From Pomphorhynchus laevis (Eukaryota; Acanthocephala; Palaeacanthocephala; Echinorhynchida; Pomphorhynchidae), in contig WNNJ02001010.1 in assembly GCA_012934845.2 (NCBI GenBank), positions 62,001 to 126,000 on the forward strand: DNA of 64,000 bases, given 5' to 3'. The stretch's first letter is position 1; every line of letters begins with the position of its first letter. The position numbers were made by a program, and so were the translations under genes. Positions 47,401 through 55,911 of the stretch are shown here, piece after piece. Below the pieces are notes generated by a model, which did not search any database, was not told where the DNA came from, and was given only the letters and a program-made list of their open reading frames with translations.

Positions 47401-50400
47401 CAATTGTGTCGATCGCCAACGGCACAAATTTATATTGCGATTCGTCAATACATGTATATTTGGCCTTCTTTCGATCCTCTGCCAATCTAGCAACCTCCCC
47501 GACCCCAGAGACCGCACTAGGCAAATGACTGGCAGCAAGAATGTTGGGACACGTGAAGTCCCATTCTAGCAGACGTCCCCTTTCTCATTGGACTAGTGAA
47601 GCACCGTCTGGTCTCTTTCCGTAGTTTCTGCAGAGCCCGATTGGTTCAAGGCGAAACGGGACACCGGCTGTGGCAAGGGCGGTTGGGATAAGTGTGTTTA
47701 CAGCACTGTGCCGATTGTGCCGAGAATATGGAAATTTAAAGGCTTTGTTAACGAATAAGATGATTTAAAAAAGTAAAATTTGTAATGCATAGTTTTAGTA
47801 TTTATGGCAGAGGTTATATTACCGAAATACAGAATTGAGGTCATTAGAAGCAACTGCTATGTAATCAGATTTCGGCTATTATTCCTCGATCCAGCATAGC
47901 AGCAGTTCTGACATGGTTTATATGACTGGGAGAACAAAGTCCACAGGGCAATAAAAAGTTGTCAATAGAACCAATCAAATAACTGAGTCTAAGTATTTTA
48001 TACTATATAAATATAGTATAAAATATATTTTTAAATATTCTTTTATTCTTATTCTTATAATAATCAATAATAATCGATATATAAGAATAAGGATTAGAGG
48101 TAGTTGTACCGCTCCACGAATATCACCATCCTCTAACTTTTCAGAAACCTTGTTTCGAAGTTGATCATCCCGGCGATATACAGGTTTAGTTCTTGGTGTA
48201 CTGGTTGTTGTGATGGCCCCTGGACCGTACAACATGCATGCTGACTTTAACGTCGACCCTAGCGACACAGTACAGTTAACCCTGTTCGTTAGTGGCACGC
48301 GCAAGACTGTATTCCTCGACCCGACATAGCAGCGGGGCCAAATGCATGCTAATGATATATTTCCTCTGATTATATTTAATTATCTTGTGTATCTTATTCT
48401 TGAATACAAAGTATATTATTTATTATCCATCCATTTAAATTTTCCGCTTATGATTTTAAATTTATTTTCTATATTATTGTGTTGTTCGATGATAAGAATG
48501 ATTATTATTCTTATTCGTTGTATAAGAATAAGTATTAGAGGTCATTATTACCGGGAAGACAAGGTTAACATGTCAATATAACAAATCAGTAGAATAAATC
48601 AGATTAGATAAATAACATTCATATTTCTTCGGTACCAAGAGATAAATTTTATCGAGCTTTGCTCTTTATCCGTGGGTAGTAACTGCTTACAGATAAAGAG
48701 CAAAGAATTTCACTAATCATGTTTTTATTTAGTATGAATCTAACATACCGTCCTCAGGACGCATGTGCAAGTGTGCTTTATTTCTAAAACCCGCCATTTC
48801 TTTTTAATTCTAAAATACCACTTACCATCTTCTTATCTAAAACACAGATAGTTGCCTTTTACCAAAAAAGGTAACGAAACTAACATATAATTTTCATTGT
48901 TAAATCAATCACTCTCTTATTTTACGCATTTTGTAAAATATCTATGTTTTACCATCTCAGTTAATGGAGCTGCTGGATTTGACAACAAATTATTAAATGT
49001 CGTAAAAAGAGCAAAATGGGTAGTCGATCCGACGTTTACTATCAATAGATTTTTTAGGCTCGACTCTGGTGTACTTATGCAATATTGTTTTTTTTTCTTC
49101 TTTTAAGATGTCGTGTTTAAAAAAAGGATTTATTTTAACGTGGCAAATGCGTGCCAGCGCACGCTTTCATGACCACAACAAAACAAAAATGTAAATCATG
49201 TGTCGAGAAGGTGTGAACGGAGGAGGTGTTTGAATGTGATAAAGGAGGGGGCGCGGCGGACGTCGAGAGGGAGTTTGATTCCAGGCGAGTGAGGCGGCGA
49301 CGAGGAAGGATCGGAGACCGTAGTTGTTGGAGTAATTGGGAACGTAGAGTAAGAGGGAATCACGGGAACACAGCGATATCGAGGTGGGACGAGTGTCGTC
49401 TAAGAAAGGAAGGTTGATGAACGACGGGGAGCCGACAGCGATGAGACGAAAAGTAACGAGAAGAAGGCGGAGTTTGATGCGGATGTGGATGGTGGGCAAG
49501 GAGAGTTGGGCAAAATATGTGGATGTGTGGTCGAAGCGACGGAGACGAAGGAGCACTCGAACGGCGGTGTTGATTATTCGTTGTAGGGGTAGGATGATGG
49601 ATTTTGGAGAATTGGCGAAAAGGCTAAGGCAGTAATCGATTTTAGGGAAAAGAAGCGATGAAAGAAGATACATACAAGAACGGAAGTCGATAAGGGGGCG
49701 GATACGGCGGATATCACGGAGAATTAAGTTAGACGAGCGGACCTTGTCACAGACGAATGGTTTAATGGAAAGGTGGTCATCAAAATGGAAGCCTAAGAAA
49801 GTGAGATTGTGTACTATGGGGATGATCGATGAGCCAAAATATTCAGTGAGAGGAGATATGTTTGGTTTACGGGGGGAGGATCCACATTATTTTGGACTTG
49901 TCGGGGTTTAGAGCGAGATTGAGATTGGAGAGACGTTTGTAGATAGAAGAAAGACAGTTGGGGGCAGAAATGCCGATATCATGTATTGTATTTGTGTTCG
50001 TTTGCTGGATGTGATCACTTCGTTCATCTTTATTTATTCAAAAATTCTGTTTCAACATTCAGTTAGACAATATTAATGAGACAATATTTTATAAATATTA
50101 ATAACTTGTTGTCAAATATAATAATTGTAAATATAATATAAATAATAAATATTATTATAAATATCATTGTAAATTATAAATAAAAATAAATATACAAATT
50201 AAATTTGAACAGACATATATCAGTCTGTTTAAACAGGCACAGTAATTTAAACAGGCATATAAATGTTGGTATGTACTTTTATTAATTTAATTATCAATTT
50301 TGTATGACTAAATATTTTGAATATCGTCGTTTATCATTAATAATTATAATTAAAAAAATATGTATCATTAATTTTATTAATTATTAATAAAATTATTTAT

Positions 50401-51376
50401 TTATTAATTATATATATTAATGAATATCTCTACTCAATATCGTTCTTATTCTATTTTCAATTTACTGTTTGTGTAGAATATTATTACGATATTTCAGTTT
50501 AAATAATTTATAATATTTTTATAATTAAATCAACAAGTAAATAATTAATAATTCAATTAATTTACTTGTAGAATATTATAATGGCATTTCAGTTTAAAAT
50601 GAAGTTATTATTTTTTAATAATTAAAAACATTTTGTCCGAAAATGATGACTACTATTCCTTATGTTGTATGTATGATGACTTCTAATCCTTATTTTTATA
50701 CATCGTCTGTTATCAAATATGCTTTGGAATTGTACTTTCGTATTTGGGTTTAGATTTAAAAGCTAAAACTAAATTTTATTCACTGTTATATCATCTTCAG
50801 CGAATATTTTCTTGACGAGTAATAATTAAGTATATGACGAAGCCTTAAGCAAAATATCGTATATCTTTTAGCTTTAGTTTAAATTTTAAACCATTAGTTT
50901 TATTGAAATTGTTTTAGTGATATTGACGATAAGTTTTCGCGTAAAGAGCGCTACTCCGGCCCGCTAAGTGAATTTCGCGAGAAATCTAATTACCGTCCTG
51001 CAGTAACACTGGAATACCTGGGCGAAGATGGCCGAAAGATGTCGATGAAGGAAGCGTTCCGTTATCTCTCACATCGGTTTCACGGCAAGGGTTCAGGCAA
51101 GCGCAAGACAGAGAAACGGATGCTCAAAATTAGAGAAGAAGAGGTAATTTTCCCTTTTAAGAATTCGGATTTTATTTTGTATTTTAAAGGCTATGAAGCA
51201 TATGAGCTCAATCGACACTCCTTTGCATACAGCAAGCATGATGCATGAGAAACAAAAAGAGCTTCAACAGCCTTACATTACATTAAGTGCATCCAAGCAA
51301 GATCCAGCTCAGTATGCGTTTTGTCAATTATAGTTACTTACTGTACTTCTTTTTTAGGCTACTTCGGAAACTGTAA
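30978..51376 (+). CDS. SART1: SART1 (Snu66) splicing factor, spliced gene of 21 exons
   Basis: Orthologue of SART1/Snu66, a U4/U6.U5 tri-snRNP protein needed to assemble the active spliceosome in the nucleus. Exons: 30978-31009, 31053-31202, 32046-32149, 32199-32241, 32287-32481, 33193-33298, 33346-33402, 33471-33567, 33618-33733, 35082-35151, 35195-35328, 35374-35474, 36123-36154, 38927-39045, 39086-39232, 39280-39366, 41215-41296, 43328-43421, 50918-51143, 51190-51311, 51358-51376. All borders are GT-AG and phases match, giving 2133 bases (710 residues; human about 800). Order of landmarks follows the family: Arg/Ser-rich start, KLGLAPLDV, EEDVLVNVNMVD, ILSKYDEE, ADDLLRM, SEFCRTLGDVP, ILDEEPLI and HRFHGKGSGK. 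Start ATG lies in an RS-type first exon. Confidence 0.93.
33193..33733 (+). other. SART1: SART1 exons 6-9
   Basis: Exon 6 holds TAEWLKQFD. Exon 7 (57 bases, KLQSSTEAPP and on) is the least certain; it keeps phase 0 on both sides but has no clear human match. Exon 8 gives LRGLKVEHGEELI and VILTLKD. Exon 9 gives EEDVLVNVNMVDDKIAKRN. These match the human DLQGLTVEH, MILTLKD and EEDVLVNVNLVD stretches from memory of the family. Confidence 0.88.
33926..34130. repeat. Inverted-arm repeat in SART1 intron 9
   Basis: Left arm 33926-33955 and right arm 34072-34125 match the arms at 26581-26778. Inside, a minus-strand hammerhead-like core (33970-34001; CTGAAGA, GCTA...TAGC, then AAAATATC where others have GAAATATC) and a decayed plus-strand one ending at 34055. 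It looks like a full-length but mutated member of the family. Confidence 0.75.
34131..35040. other. SART1 intron 9, AT-rich remainder
   Basis: Very AT-rich, with short inverted A/T runs around 34740-35000. No coding relic, RNA gene or named repeat recognised. Confidence 0.5.
35082..36154 (+). other. SART1: SART1 exons 10-13
   Basis: Exon 10 reads DDEQILSKYDEEIYGQ and exon 11 DDRGQYDAEEELARQHA. Exon 12 reads TVKKRILKADDLLRM and exon 13 DEILQTLKLE. The donor of exon 11 is set at 35328 because the stronger-looking GTAAGAT at 35340 would break the frame. The acceptor of exon 11 (35194) follows TTATAG rather than the upstream CAG, which would give a stop. Confidence 0.85.
36317..36775 (-). pseudogene. 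Family E C-terminal domain
   Basis: 152 codons with FIRREMMRSFFNICIYNTLT, KIAKYAERSNEIERSAFFPM, VFSATGVMAPEADKVM and LTLAKCVSMCVRSTR. It matches the 8306-8623 fragment in the opposite orientation. The equivalent of F-F-D-V is F-F-N-I here, so a proposed catalytic Asp is lost. Confidence 0.6.
37252..37818 (-). pseudogene. Family E C-terminal zinc motif and domain start
   Basis: A 188-codon frame with RYNLPLRNATQRCACGSPST, NHAMSCRNGG, IIRHNIVRDILANELAKVCC and TEPILQHVP. This C-x-C...H...C block followed by R-H-N-x-x-R-D is common in invertebrate mobile-element proteins. After EPILQHVP the frame jumps into the second copy of the duplicated segment, so the frame end is not native. Confidence 0.6.
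38355..38416. repeat. ATGTATAAA short tandem repeats
   Basis: About six imperfect units of 9-10 bases (ATGTATAAA, ATGTATAAT) next to the family E relic. Confidence 0.75.
38927..39366 (+). other. SART1: SART1 exons 14-16
   Basis: Exon 14 is acidic (EGDVIDSVKKEIVDVDEVDI). Exon 15 carries the family landmark SMSEFCRTLGDVP. Exon 16 is acidic (ANCEDNTEANEIDNDL). The two introns between them are only 40 and 47 bases, typical of compact arthropod genes, in contrast to the 2.8-kb intron before exon 14. Confidence 0.88.
39367..41214. other. SART1 intron 16, 1.85 kb, mostly unrecognised
   Basis: AT-rich. A minus-strand frame at 39622-39840 (MLTDMELIKQLDDNSVGDDY and on) looks protein-like but matches no family I recognise. 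Nothing else stands out. Confidence 0.4.
41380..41935 (-). pseudogene. LINE family A reverse transcriptase relic in SART1 intron 17
   Basis: The minus strand reads VFSDFSKAFNSVNHLVEMLE, HINLDLRVINWIRVFIFNQQ and IYADDLKI, then ISRRSSNQI and DLGVRVCTNLS. This follows the family A RT at 22560-23110 step by step. It lacks the box G-V-P-Q-G-S and has stops. Confidence 0.8.
42510..42735. repeat. Intronic repeat, first copy
   Basis: Shares TGTCGTTCCACATACGTGAC and TTCTCTTTAGTTTAAAGGAA with 43509-43675. The two copies lie on either side of SART1 exon 18 in the same orientation. No coding capacity; origin unknown. Confidence 0.7.
43509..43675. repeat. Intronic repeat, second copy
   Basis: Second copy of the 42510-42735 repeat, shorter by about 60 bases and with scattered substitutions. 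It begins about 90 bases after exon 18. Confidence 0.7.
44700..45895. repeat. 86-base AT-rich minisatellite in SART1 intron 18
   Basis: The unit, marked by TTAACATGTAAATATTTGGT, recurs at exactly 86-base spacing (44705, 44791, 44877, 44963) with almost no change, then decays into variants of a roughly 30-base sub-unit (GATGTAAATATTTGTTGATA) to about 45895. The clean start and ragged end suggest recent amplification on the left side. Adjacent on the right is a PLE relic. Confidence 0.9.
45903..46390 (-). mobile_element. Penelope-like element, internally deleted copy
   Basis: 3' tail sequence (ACATAGCAGCGGGGTCAAA, 45925) and the end of the RT gene (46010-46080) are joined directly to an internal RT part at 46120-46330, equivalent to 57060-57245 of the larger copy, and then to its 57340-57400 region reversed in order. 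It is non-coding now. Confidence 0.75.
46650..46800 (-). mobile_element. Penelope-like element, 3' tail fragment
   Basis: Matches 21530-21680, the end of the RT gene and start of the 3' UTR, with about 20-25 percent change. Short and decayed. Confidence 0.6.
46864..47158. repeat. 295-base direct repeat derived from a PLE 3' tail, first copy
   Basis: Contains the CTGCTATG...CATAGCAG pair and ends in the PLE terminal block (AACTGAGTCTAAGTATTTTA). Almost identical to 47726-48019. The pair encloses a fragment of an unrelated retrotransposon. Confidence 0.9.
47223..47700 (-). pseudogene. Family F retrotransposon C-terminal domain fragment
   Basis: The minus strand 47524-47258 reads LPSAVSGVGEVARLAEDRKK, AIDTIGAAGPITSNFLTKLR and QRLSCSVQRGNAACL. 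This block, ending I-Q-R-G-N-A, is a common C-terminal domain of RT-bearing mobile-element proteins in invertebrates. GC content is higher than in the surrounding intron. Confidence 0.65.
47726..48019. repeat. 295-base direct repeat derived from a PLE 3' tail, second copy
   Basis: Second copy of 46864-47158 with only a few substitutions, 862 bases downstream. Confidence 0.9.
48090..48580 (-). mobile_element. Chimera of PLE 3' tail and family F retrotransposon
   Basis: 48085-48100 is the outer end of a PLE tail (AGGATTAGAGGT). It passes into 200 bases coding on the minus strand for a linker typical upstream of family F RT (QLRNKVSEKLEDGDIRGAVQ), and at about 48308 returns to the PLE tail (CCTCGACCCGACATAGCAGC) through to 48480. 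A new tail start (AGTATTAGAGGTCAT) lies at 48533. Confidence 0.65.
49129..49985 (-). mobile_element. LINE family B, 5'-truncated copy in SART1 intron 18
   Basis: Starts with the family 3' end after an A/T run (AAAAAAAGGATTTATTTTAA) and matches 16436-17290 closely. The frame at 49167-49673 codes the last part of the RT (IDYCLSLFANSPKSIILPLQ). It ends at about 49985 in the middle of RT. The high similarity points to recent insertion. Confidence 0.9.
49990..50910. other. SART1 intron 18, last part
   Basis: AT-rich, with short tandem variants (AATATAATATAAATAATAAA, then CAGGCATATAAATG-type) but no coding relic or named repeat seen. Confidence 0.45.
50918..51376 (+). other. SART1: SART1 exons 19-21, conserved C-terminus
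   Basis: Exon 19 gives DIDDKFSRKERYSGP, VTLEYLGEDGRKMSMKEAF and LSHRFHGKGSGKRKTEKRM, the most conserved part of the family. Exon 20 gives SSIDTPLHTASMMHEKQKEL and YITLSAS. The end is open: splicing at 51311 to a 19-base last exon gives AQLLRKL and a TAA at 51374-51376, while read-through gives AQYAFCQL and a TAG at 51331-51333. Confidence 0.92.
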
Positions 51377-51489
51377 ATCTCAATGTATTACATTTTTTGC
51401 TACTTATGTGTTCCTTCTAAACAACGATTTTCGTTTTTTTTACTTGTGTATCTTGTAAAACTATAGTTAGAATCTTTGAGAGTTTATAG

Positions 51490-52703
51490 ATGTCAAATGC
51501 TGATGAAAATGCTTTCGGTGAATTCTGTACGGCTGCAGAATCGGAACCTTTGACATCGAATACACTTGACATGGTATTTTATCAAGAAATTGATAAATTT
51601 CTTTCGATTTGTTGATTTGAAATATTTTTACAGGATACAAAGTGGATGAAAAAGACGTACAGTTTTCGTTTTTGAGCTGTTGAAAACCACGAGTGGCATA
51701 TTTTACTATTTTTACTATTTGTTAGACAAAAATCTTGAAATTATTTAAATTATTATATTGTAAGTATTTAATCATAAACGCATTTTTAAACGCATTATAA
51801 ATTAAATAAATTATTTATTTAATTTAATTATTTTTAAATTAAATATTGAAATTATAAATAAAGAAATTATTATTGCAGTTATTGCAGTTTTGCATTTTTT
51901 AAGTAGTCGCAATTTCGAAAAAAACAGTTTTCGATAAAAACATCTAAACATGAAACTTTTACAATATAACTGTTTTTTAATAAACTCTCTATTACTATAA
52001 AACATCGTTATAACATCGAGATGTTTCTATAACATCTCCCACGACTTCAAACAATTAGTTGTTAAAACAAAAGTGCAACATCAAAATATTAAAAAATATA
52101 CCACCCCATGGGTTGCCATACAATTTACATTAAAATTATAGTTGTATGGATAATACAAAATATATTCTTTCGACAAACGTATGAAAAAAAATTTAGATTT
52201 AAAAAATGTTTTACCAATAAATCGCAATTTACCTTTGAAATATATTAATCTACGGTTTTAAGTTTAAAAATTATTATATTAAATATATTAGATTACAAAA
52301 TATTATCTTATATTAAAACGTATTATATTATTAAACGATATTAAAACAATATTTGTATTTTTATGTCGCTAGGACGATCCGGCGTACTTAAGTGAAATGC
52401 TCGATCGAGTGTTTCCAATTATTCCTACAAATGATCAGTATCTTGCACCGTCATGCTTTGATGATTCACAAGCAAACCAGATCATTAACGAGTACACATT
52501 TACTAAGTAAAATATGCAGTTTTTTATATTCAAATTTTGCTTTGGTAATTTTTAGTAGCGCTCATGAGAATGAACAGTTTTTAATAGATATAGTTTCAAG
52601 GGAATTTAAGCCCACTGTGCAAATGCTGGAGCAATCACTCGATGTTAAATTAATGCAAGAACCAAAACCCGTAAAAGTTAGAGTTTACTGTTTTTATTCT
52701 TGA
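51490..52703 (+). CDS. Unrecognised short spliced gene downstream of SART1
   Basis: Three exons fit together in frame: 51490-51573 (MSNADENAFGEFCTAAESEP and on), 52373-52506 (DDPAYLSEMLDRVFPIIPTN...) and 52556-52670 (HENEQFLIDIVSREFKPTVQ, then MLEQSLDV). The last either splices out of sight at 52670 or reads on to a stop at 52703, giving about 126 residues. All borders are GT-AG. The acidic start with FGEF resembles clathrin-adaptor-type F-G-x-F peptides, but this is weak evidence and I do not recognise the protein. The start lies 113-156 bases after the SART1 stop. An exon belonging to a larger gene is also possible. Confidence 0.5.
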
Positions 52704-53079
52704 TTTGGTAATTTTTATAACGTAATCTATTTGCTTTTTTGATCAGTAATTTGATCAGTTTTGATTCTGCTCGAGGATAGGATCAAATTTAAAAAAATCA
52801 TCCAAATTTAAAATTAAATTGTAAATTTTTAAAGTAAAAACTTATTTAATTCGAGGATAAGATTGATTCGAGGATAGGATCAAATTTAAAAAATCAAAAT
52901 TTAAAATGAAATTAGAAATTTTTAAAGTATAAATTTATTTTTATTTTTAAGAATAACGCCGGTATTTAATTTCAATATCTAAGATATTATTAGCCTAGGC
53001 ACTTGGATAATGCTATGCTTAATTCTTAGGAAAGTAGTTTTAGAATTGATGAAAAATAATATTGTTCCTATCTGTGGAT
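52704..53079. other. AT-rich stretch with an approximate duplication
   Basis: Two similar 60-base blocks (GAGGATAGGATCAAATTTAAA) at about 52774 and 52868. Nothing else recognised. Confidence 0.5.
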
Positions 53080-53300
53080 ATCGATCACTCATTATAGACT
53101 TGCGAAATACAGTTTGAATCGTTTTTATTGGAGCTTTCGACCAAACGGTCTTTGTCAACAGATTAAAAAAATCATTATAAATTATTAAAAAAATCATAAA
53201 TCAACAGGACAAACGGTCCTGTTGACAAGGACCGTTTGATCGAAAGCTCCAATAAAAACGATTCAAACTGTATTTCGCAAGTCTATAATGAGTGTTCGAT
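53080..53300. repeat. Inverted repeat with 81-base arms
   Basis: 53080-53160 and 53220-53300 are reverse complements with two or three mismatches, separated by 59 AT-rich bases. A transcript would fold into a long hairpin. Sequence coding an RT relic follows directly. Confidence 0.92.
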
Positions 53301-53424
53301 ACAACAATCTAATCAGAGATTTGCACGCAACTATGTCTAATCTGTGGATATACTCAAATATGTGTTGGACAGAAGGTCGATATCTAAAACGCAAGTCATG
53401 CTTTAAGAGACATCCACGATCGAA

Positions 53425-53608
53425 GTAACGAATACAATATTCTAACACTTGATATTTCAAATGCCTTTAACATTCTGAATCGAATGACGATTTTACATAA
53501 AGTTGGAAAAGTAGGTCCATCATTAAAAACTTTGTTGATAAACATTTATGAAAATCAAGTATCTTCGCTACTGAAACAAAAGTACCTTAATTTTGTGGAA
53601 TATAATTA
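53425..53608 (+). pseudogene. Reverse transcriptase relic
   Basis: Frame reads EYNILTLDISNAFNILNRMT, then ILHKVGKVGPSLKTLLINIY. L-D-I-S-N-A-F-N matches the RT box A of family F (cf. FIDASNAFGRMNRR at 59150, minus strand). Only about 60 residues are left. Confidence 0.6.
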
Positions 53609-53769
53609 GCTTAAGTATATAAGGCCCACCTGTCAAGTTGATCAATTTTCAGTTTTTTTACGTATAAGGCTGCACACCCAAATTTATGGCCCAGAACAAT
53701 TGCGTAAATAATATTTTACTTTTAGATTTTTTTATATATAACTTAAAATGGATACTTCATCTTTATTTA

Positions 53770-54140
53770 TTCATTACTATAATCACAGTCGTCTTCAAAA
53801 CCATCAAATTTGACGTCCTTCGAATCATAATCCATGACATGTGCAATCTCAGGTAGCCAATAAATTATCATCCTTGCGGTTTTAATCAATCCATGCAGTT
53901 TTATCATCCATACAGTTTTAATAAATTCAAAACAGTAGAATATTCAGCATTCATTTGTCACTCTTCATAGGATGATAGAGAATGAAACCTCCGTCAAGTA
54001 ATTCACCCGCAATATTCATTATTTTTTCTTAAAAGAATTGTTCACGATGATGTTACGTGGCTGAAACGCTTCAATCACCTGATCAATAATGGCCATCAAT
54101 TCGTTATTATATGATCTTACCTGTTTATTTACGATTTAAG
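53770..54140 (-). other. Protein-like relic, unidentified
   Basis: The minus strand has three short frames with protein-like composition: VRSYNNELMAIIDQVIEAFQ, NIAGELLDGGFILYHPMKSD and WLPEIAHVMDYDSKDVKFDG. They may be parts of one decayed transposase or a host pseudogene. No family recognised. Confidence 0.3.
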
Positions 54141-55905
54141 GAAGATGTCAATCTTCTGCTTGTAGCCAGCAGAGAGCTGTTGTTAGACGGTTGTTGTAGA
54201 TCGGATCGATAAATGACGCATTCTCATGAAGCGAACTAATCGGGGGCTACTACTCTTAAAGTCATCAATTTTCATCTTAACTTCAATATATCTCGCTTTA
54301 TGTTGAATTACAACTGATTAATTAGCCGAATTCAATCAGATAATTTTGTCTAATTAGTTAATTAAATGTTAGCTGTGAGTCCATCCGCTAAAGTATGATG
54401 AAGATTTTTATATATTTAGAAATTATGACTTATTGTGACAGCTCTTCCTAATGACCTCTGTAAACTGAACAATCTCTAACTGAATATAATTCAGTTAGAA
54501 TTATTGGGATTTTTAGTCATAAAAATCTTTATTTTACTGTTTAAATTGAACTAATAATTTAAATCAATGAGTGAACAATTTAATTTAATTTTTTGTTTTA
54601 TTTTGTATTTTTTAATAAAATTAAAATATATTAATATATATTATTATAATATTTCTTTGTATCGCTCAAAATATCTAAATTCAAAATTTTTATATAAAAT
54701 ATCTAAAATCTTAATTTACAATTATTTATTTTGATTTATTTACGTTCAATTTTGCTAAAATACAACATTACTTTTTATATTTCGCTAGGAAAGGACTTAT
54801 CTGCTAGTTTTTAATTTTAATTAAGAGGTGGTTTCTAGAGGCGTCTGTATTTCCCATGCAAATAAAAAGCAAGTTAATTGCTTTTGACATTTAAATTTAA
54901 TTTAGTGTGAATATTTTATAACTTGTTTAACTGCACGGTCTAGCATTTTGTTATTGGTTTTAGACAGCTAACAGTGAAAATTCTTCTATGGTTCCACAGC
55001 TTGATCGGCATAATCGTTAACAATGTATTATCCGAAAAAATTGTTGCAGTTTAAAAATTAATATTAAAAGATGTTTGTCGTTATTCTTGGTCGCAGTTAA
55101 GTGTATGCTGAAATTTAATTCCTTGTGTTTTTATATTAATTTCCCAATTGTTGCATAGAATTGATCTTCGATTTTGCGTTTACTTGTTAAACGGTCTTCG
55201 TATTAACGACGCTACGAATGTCGTCTACTCAACGCTTTTTGGAGTAGACGACTAATTTCAACAGCTTTTTCGGCACATCTTTGACCGCTTATTGTATATT
55301 GCCATCAAAAGCAAATAATCGTACGCAAAATGCATTTCTGACATACGAAGGCGATTATGCTTTAGCGCACAAAGAACGATCTCTGCGACTATTCGGCACA
55401 TCTTCGACCGCTTATTGTATTATACTAATAATTAATTAATGTTATACAGTTCGTAAGGTATTTACGAACTGTAATTTTGTCACATCAAATGTGAAAAAAA
55501 ATTCTAATTCAAATTTACTGGAGTATTTGACTAATTGTATGCCGTCACTTAAATGTCGTGACTCTGTTGGCCTCTGGAATAGTGTGTAACATCTTGAGTT
55601 AAAGCAGGCGTGACAAAGTTATTTGCATAAAATAATTTTGTTGTTAATCATTATTCGCAGTCATGAGTTTATAGAATTATCCACGAGTTATTAAGATTAC
55701 ATCATTTCCCTAGTTTATTTAGTCAAGAAAGTGAATCCGAGAAAGTGAACTCATGAATAATACTTTTGTCTTTTATATTCTTTTCTAAAATGTGTATACG
55801 ATGTATTTAAGTAAATTAGTTATTCAACCGTTCGAAAGAGTTTAATTAATATCGCATAAGTTATAATAATATTAAAAATAACTTGCGTTAATCTATTTAA
55901 ATTTG
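54141..55905. other. AT-rich intergenic stretch
   Basis: No coding relic recognised. It holds the perfect hairpin at 55220-55252 and a repeated 29-base block (TTCGGCACATCTTTGACCGC) at 55269 and 55393. Confidence 0.45.
55220..55252. repeat. Perfect 11-base hairpin
   Basis: GTCGTCTACTC and GAGTAGACGAC, separated by 11 bases, in an otherwise AT-rich stretch. It is followed at once by the two 29-base repeats. Function unknown. Confidence 0.9.
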
Positions 55906-55911
55906 AAATTT

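Noticed and set aside
47230-47528. Plus-strand frames of 70-86 codons at 47.2-47.5 kb
   Set aside because: The minus-strand frame carries the recognisable family F domain; the plus frames show no family signal.
48897-49106. Plus-strand frame at 48.9-49.1 kb ending in poly-Phe
   Set aside because: The Phe run comes from a T-rich stretch and no family motif is present; likely chance.
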